Origin: Myxococcus xanthus
GTDB lineage: Bacteria > Myxococcota > Myxococcia > Myxococcales > Myxococcaceae
Direction: 5' to 3'
Assembly (NCBI RefSeq): GCF_006402735.1
Contig: NZ_CP017174.1
Location: forward strand, 8,598,001-8,662,000
Length of the DNA stretch: 64,000 nt
In this document: in pieces, positions 59,910-64,000 of the stretch
How the letters are laid out: every line of letters starts with the position of its first letter
Position numbering within the stretch: the stretch's first letter is position 1
Made by a program: the position numbers and the translations under genes
Notes under the pieces: model-generated
Database searches by the model: none
What the model was told of the DNA's origin: nothing
Seen by the model: the letters and a program-made list of their open reading frames with translations, nothing else

Positions 59910-60520
59910 TGCCGGGTTCCGGCAAAATCGACTGGGAAGCCACGCGCGCGCGGCTGGAGCGGCTGGCCACCCTGGAGAAGGAACAGGGCACCTTGTCGCC
60001 CGAGGAGGCCACGGCGCTGCTGGAGACCCGCGCCCGGGCACTCTCGCGCGAGCCCCGTCCCCAGGTCGACCCCGGCACCCTGCGCGAGGTGGTCCGCTTC
60101 AAGGCCGCCGGCCAGCGCTACGCCCTGGAGTCCCGCTTCGTGCTGGAGGTGGTGCGCGCGCCGGAGCTGGTGACGCTGCCCGGCGCGCCCCCCGCGCTGC
60201 GCGGCCTCACCCTGATGCATGGCGAGGTGCTCCCCGTGGTGGAGCTGGCGCCGCTCTTCGGACGCGCGCCTTCGGACGCCGCGGGCCCGCTGCTCGTGGT
60301 GGGCGTGGGGCGGGCGGAGCTGGGCGTGCGCACCGAGGAAGTGGAGGAAGTCACCGTGATGGCGAGCAGTGAGCTGCTGGCGCCGCCCACCTCCCTGAAC
60401 GACGCCGCCGGACACCTCGTGTCCGCGGCCGACAGGGAGGGCACCCTGGTACTGGAGGGAGAGGCACTCCTGGGTGACAGTCGCCTCATGTTCGATTTGT
60501 CCGGCGAAGGAGCAGTATGA
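59909..60520 (+). CDS. CheW-like coupling protein 2 (WspD-like)
   Basis: A 203-residue protein with a 55-residue helical N-terminus (WEATRARLERLATLEKEQGT) and then a CheW domain (VVRFKAAGQRYALESRFVLE, LRGLTLMHGEVLPVVELAPL). Having two CheWs, one with an N-terminal extension, is a feature of Wsp-type systems. Stop and start codons overlap the genes on both sides. Confidence 0.88.
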   Translation: MPGSGKIDWEATRARLERLATLEKEQGTLSPEEATALLETRARALSREPRPQVDPGTLREVVRFKAAGQRYALESRFVLEVVRAPELVTLPGAPPALRGLTLMHGEVLPVVELAPLFGRAPSDAAGPLLVVGVGRAELGVRTEEVEEVTVMASSELLAPPTSLNDAAGHLVSAADREGTLVLEGEALLGDSRLMFDLSGEGAV

Positions 60521-62160
60521 GCATCGGGAACCGCATCGCACTCGGATTCGGACTGTCGCTACTGATGTTGCTCATCGTGGCGGGTGTATCCTTCCAGGGC
60601 GCCAATCAGCTCACGACGAGCACGGCGGGCCTGCTGACGGCCCATGAGAACTTCCGCATCATCCGCGAGGTCCGCGCGCTGCTGATGGACGCCGAGTCCG
60701 GCCAGCGCGGCTTCATCCTCACGGGGGATGAGTCCTACCTGGTGCCCTACCGGGAAGCGGCGGTGGCGCTCCAGAATGACCTGTCCCGCCTGCGCGACGC
60801 CATGGCGGACCACCCCAACCAGCGGGCGCGCCTGAACCGGCTGGAGCCCATCGTCACCCAGCGGGTGAACCGGCTGGAGGAAGGCATCCGCCTGCGCCGC
60901 CAGGAGGGCCTGGAAGCCGGAGCGAAGTTCATCCAGACCGGCCAGGGCCGGGAGGCCATGCACCAGGTCAAGCAGGTCATCGACGAGATGCTGGTGGCGG
61001 AGCAGGAGCGCTGGGACGAGCACGCCACCGCCGCCCGGGACATGGCCCAGCGCATCCTCTGGGTGCTGGGCATCGGCACGCTGCTGGGCGTGCTCATCGT
61101 CGGCGGAGGCAGCTACATCATCACCCGCGGCATCACCACGCCGCTGCGCGCGCTCATGGTCGGCGCCGAGCAACTGGGGCGCGGGAAGCTGGAGCACCGC
61201 ATCGACGTGAAGGGCCAGGACGAGACGGCCCAGCTGGCGCGCGCGTTCAACGACATGGCGGAGAAGCGCCAGCAGAACGAGGTCCAGTTGGAGAAGGAAT
61301 CCGAGCAGCGCGAGCACACGCTCCGCACCGTGGCGGAGTTCGTCAATCAGCTCGCCGGCGCCAGCGCGGAAATCCTCTCCAGCACCACCGAGCAGGTGGC
61401 CGGCGCCCAGGAGCAGGGCAGCGCGGTGACGGAGACGGTGAGCACCATCGAGGAAATCACCAAGACGTCCGAGGAGGCCGCGGGCCGCGCCCGCGCGGTG
61501 AGCGACTCCGCCCGCCACGCCGAGGACGTGGGCCGCAGCGGCCGCCGCGCCGTGGAGGAGGCCGTGGGCGCCATGGGCGCGGTGCGTGAGCAGGTGGAGT
61601 CCATCGCCTCGCGCATCCTCGCCCTGGCCGAGCAGGCCCAGGCCATTGGCGACATCATCACCACCGTCAACGACATCTCCGAGCAGACGCACATGCTGGC
61701 CCTCAACGCGTCCATCGAAGCCAGCCGCGCCGGCGAGCACGGCCGCGGCTTCGCGGTGGTGGCCTCCGAGGTGAAGGCCCTGGCGGACCAGTCCAAGAAG
61801 GCCACCGGCCAGGTGCGCCAGATTCTGGGGCAAATCCAGAAGGCCACCCACGGCGCGGTGATGACCACCGAGGAAGGCACCAAGAGCGTGGCCACCGCCA
61901 CCCGCGTGGTGTCCGAGGCGGGCTCCAACATCCAGACGCTGTCGGACCTGCTGGCCCAGGCCTCGCTGACGGCGGCGCAGATTGCCGCCTCCGCCAACCA
62001 GCAGGCCACCGGCATCGGCCAGATTCGTCAGGCCATGCATGACGTGAATCAGGCCACGCAGCAGGCCCTCATCTCGTCGCGGCAGACCGAGCGCGCCATG
62101 CAGGACCTCAACGGCATGGGCCAGAAGCTCAAGGGGCTGTTGGGAGAGTACGGGCGCTGA
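60517..62160 (+). CDS. Methyl-accepting chemotaxis protein with CHASE3-like sensor domain
   Basis: A 547-residue receptor. Membrane helix 1 is at residues 7-24 (ALGFGLSLLMLLIVAGVSF), a helical CHASE3-like periplasmic domain follows (IREVRALLMDAESGQRGFIL, TGDESYLVPYREAAVALQND), then helix 2 (LWVLGIGTLLGVLIVGGGSY), a HAMP domain (PLRALMVGAEQLGRGKLEHR) and the signalling domain with tip SEQTHMLALNASIEASRAGE. It should sense an envelope or surface signal and control the CheA kinase. It overlaps the CheW and CheA genes. Confidence 0.92.
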   Translation: MSIGNRIALGFGLSLLMLLIVAGVSFQGANQLTTSTAGLLTAHENFRIIREVRALLMDAESGQRGFILTGDESYLVPYREAAVALQNDLSRLRDAMADHPNQRARLNRLEPIVTQRVNRLEEGIRLRRQEGLEAGAKFIQTGQGREAMHQVKQVIDEMLVAEQERWDEHATAARDMAQRILWVLGIGTLLGVLIVGGGSYIITRGITTPLRALMVGAEQLGRGKLEHRIDVKGQDETAQLARAFNDMAEKRQQNEVQLEKESEQREHTLRTVAEFVNQLAGASAEILSSTTEQVAGAQEQGSAVTETVSTIEEITKTSEEAAGRARAVSDSARHAEDVGRSGRRAVEEAVGAMGAVREQVESIASRILALAEQAQAIGDIITTVNDISEQTHMLALNASIEASRAGEHGRGFAVVASEVKALADQSKKATGQVRQILGQIQKATHGAVMTTEEGTKSVATATRVVSEAGSNIQTLSDLLAQASLTAAQIAASANQQATGIGQIRQAMHDVNQATQQALISSRQTERAMQDLNGMGQKLKGLLGEYGR

Positions 62161-64000
62161 TGGACCGCGACCGGTTGGCCCAAGCGCTGCTGGCCACGTT
62201 CCTCGAGGAGCTCGAGGGCCACGTCGTCTCGCTCAACCGCGAGCTGCTGGCCCTGGAGCGCGAGAGCGTGCCCGCGCGCATGGCGGAGCGCGTGGCGTCC
62301 CTGCTGCGCACGCTGCACAGCGTGAAGGGCGCGGCGCGCGCGGCCAGCGCCACGCTGGTGGAGACGGCCTGCCACCGCATGGAGGAGCTGCTGGAGCAGG
62401 TGCGTGACGCGGGCGCCGGCACGCCCGACGTGTACGAGCTGTGCTTCACCACCGTGGACGCGCTCGACGACGCGGGCCGGCGTCTGGCCGCGCGGGAGGA
62501 CCTTGCGGGCTCGCCCCTGGAGACGCTGCTGCCCCAGTTGGAGCGCGCCGCCGGACACCGGGCTCACGCGCCCGCCCCCGCGCGCGTCGCGCCGCCACCG
62601 TCGCCTCCGCCCATGCTGACGGACGCGGTGCCGTCACCACCCGCCGCCCCGGCCAGCGTGGAGCCGCATCCAGGCGGCGGCGCGTCCCCCGGAGCCGAAG
62701 CGCTGCCCGTGCGCGTCTCCGCGCAGAAGCTGGACGCGCTGCTGGCACGCAGCGGAGAGCTGCGCGTGGCGACGCTCCGGCTGGAGGGCCGCGCGGACGC
62801 GCTGGAGTCGGTGCGCGAGGCGCTGGCGCTGGCCCGCGAGGCGGTGCTCGGCACGCCCGGCGAACAGGCGCTGCTGCGCGCGGAGACGGAGCTGGCGCGG
62901 GTGACGCTGGAGCTGGCCGCGGACCGCCGGACGCTGGGCGGCGTGGCCACGGGCCTGGACGACGAGGTCCGCCGCGCGCGCACCCTGTCCTTCGAGGAAG
63001 GCTGCGAGGGCCTGGAGCGCGCCGCGCGCGACGTGGCGCGCAGCCTGAGCCGGCAGGTGCGGCTGGAGATTCATGGCGGCGCGTTGGAGCTGGACCGCTC
63101 GCTGCTGCAGGGCCTGCGCGAGCCGCTGCTGCACCTGGTGCGCAACGCGGTGGCCCACGGGTTGGAGAGCGCCGAGGAACGCCAGCGACTGGGCAAGCCC
63201 GACGAGGGACGCCTCACTCTCTCCGCGCGACTCAAGGGCAGCCGCGTCGAGGTGACGGTGGATGACGACGGGCGCGGCCTGGACCTGGGCGCGCTGCGAG
63301 AGCAGGCGCGCGCCCGGGGCCTGCGAGTGCCTGAAAGCGACGAGGAGACCGCGCGGCTGGTGTTCCTGGCCGGCCTGTCCACCGCGACGCAGGTGACCCA
63401 GGTGGCTGGCCGTGGCGTGGGCCTGGACGTGGTGCGCATGCACGTGGAGGGGCTGCGCGGCAGCGTGGAGGTGGCGACCCGGCCAGGCCAGGGCACCTGC
63501 TTCGTCCTGGACGTCCCCCTCACGCTGAGCACGCTGCGGGTGCTGCTGGTGTCGGCGGGCGGGCAGACGCTGGCGCTGGCCAGCGAGAGCGTGGCGCGAC
63601 TGGTGCGCCTGACGCCCGGCGAGGTGCGCGACGTGGAGGGCCGCCCCGCGTGGGCCTCCGGTGACGCGCTGGTGCCGTTGGCCTCGCTGGCGGAGGTGCT
63701 GGGGCTGCCGCCCGGCCCGCCTCGCGCGCGCCGGGGCGCGGTGGTGCTGGCCGCGGGCAGCGCGCGCGCCGTGGTGGTGGTGGATGAAGTGCTCGCTGAA
63801 CAGGAGGCGCTGGTGCGCTCCCTAGGCCACCGCGTGCGCCGTGCCCGGCACGTGTCCGCGGCGGCGGTGCTGCCAGACGGACGGCTGTCGCTTTTGCTCA
63901 ACCCCGTGTCCCTGGTCCGCGCGGCGGGTGGCCGCCCGGCGGCATCGCTCTTCCCCGCCCCCGCCACCCAGCGGACGCGGCGGCGGGTGGTGCTGGCGGA
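62160..64000 (+). CDS. CheA-type histidine kinase, probably fused to a receiver (cut by window edge)
   Basis: At least 613 residues, open to the right edge. The Hpt domain holds phospho-His53 (RTLHSVKGAARAAS). A Pro/Ala-rich linker replaces the P2 domain. Then come dimerisation helices, the ATPase (HLVRNAVAHGLES, VTVDDDGRGLD, GRGVGLDVVRMHVEGLRG) and a CheW-like regulatory domain (STLRVLLVSAGGQTLALASE, RVRRARHVSAAAVLPDGRLS). The last visible residues, TRRRVVLAD-like, look like the first strand of a receiver, so it is probably a CheA-CheY hybrid like WspE or FrzE. The ATG at 62160 overlaps the MCP stop. Confidence 0.9.
   Translation, partial: MDRDRLAQALLATFLEELEGHVVSLNRELLALERESVPARMAERVASLLRTLHSVKGAARAASATLVETACHRMEELLEQVRDAGAGTPDVYELCFTTVDALDDAGRRLAAREDLAGSPLETLLPQLERAAGHRAHAPAPARVAPPPSPPPMLTDAVPSPPAAPASVEPHPGGGASPGAEALPVRVSAQKLDALLARSGELRVATLRLEGRADALESVREALALAREAVLGTPGEQALLRAETELARVTLELAADRRTLGGVATGLDDEVRRARTLSFEEGCEGLERAARDVARSLSRQVRLEIHGGALELDRSLLQGLREPLLHLVRNAVAHGLESAEERQRLGKPDEGRLTLSARLKGSRVEVTVDDDGRGLDLGALREQARARGLRVPESDEETARLVFLAGLSTATQVTQVAGRGVGLDVVRMHVEGLRGSVEVATRPGQGTCFVLDVPLTLSTLRVLLVSAGGQTLALASESVARLVRLTPGEVRDVEGRPAWASGDALVPLASLAEVLGLPPGPPRARRGAVVLAAGSARAVVVVDEVLAEQEALVRSLGHRVRRARHVSAAAVLPDGRLSLLLNPVSLVRAAGGRPAASLFPAPATQRTRRRVVLA

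Overview
The window is high-GC DNA from a myxobacterium, almost certainly a Myxococcus species close to M. xanthus. Signs of this are a protein matching my memory of the M. xanthus zeta-carotene-forming phytoene desaturase CarC, a MYXO-CTERM-like tail, a DUF2381 protein (a Myxococcus paralogue family), Hanks-type Ser/Thr kinases, and a large multi-protein chemosensory operon. No tRNA, rRNA, CRISPR array, insertion sequence or prophage was seen.

Layout: 0-6 kb has a membrane-protein fragment, an M23 peptidase, a TetR regulator with a sterol-desaturase-like membrane enzyme, pgi, a short-chain dehydrogenase and a small unknown. 6.2-11 kb has a TonB-dependent receptor converging on cydAB (bd-type oxidase). 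11-13 kb has two small membrane proteins and an ADP-ribosylglycohydrolase. 13.5-15.6 kb is a compact nitric-oxide module read leftward from a consensus-like NsrR box: truncated haemoglobin, ferredoxin-type reductase, NsrR, and a thioredoxin-fold protein. 15.9-20.2 kb holds the F1 genes atpG-atpD-atpC, interrupted by a shortened SPFH gene and a secreted unknown, with the other ATP synthase genes not adjacent.

20.4-30.6 kb is mixed housekeeping and accessory DNA: a lone receiver, a YdcF protein, a SUKH protein fused to a histone-H1-like tail, a frameshifted lamin-tail-like gene, a thioredoxin, an ankyrin protein with a bactofilin-like C-terminus, a Uma2 remnant, an ABC exporter and a tandem universal stress protein. 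31-46 kb has a very large cysteine-rich lipoprotein, CsbD, an unusual MCP, carC with a divergent CHASE histidine kinase, a PDZ protein, and a Fur-like-box locus encoding a DUF4374-type lipoprotein and a CxxCH secreted protein.

46-57 kb is the most accessory part: a predicted pseudokinase, an intact kinase with a DUF2381 partner, a decayed AbiE-type toxin-antitoxin pair, and a five-gene effector module (TIGR02270, DUF2169, ketosynthase-like, PAAR-like protein with a swapped toxin tip, SUKH immunity). 57.7-64 kb is a tightly overlapping operon (CheW, CheR-TPR, CheW, MCP, CheA with what looks like the start of a receiver), the composition of a Wsp-type alternative-function chemosensory system. 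It runs off the right edge.
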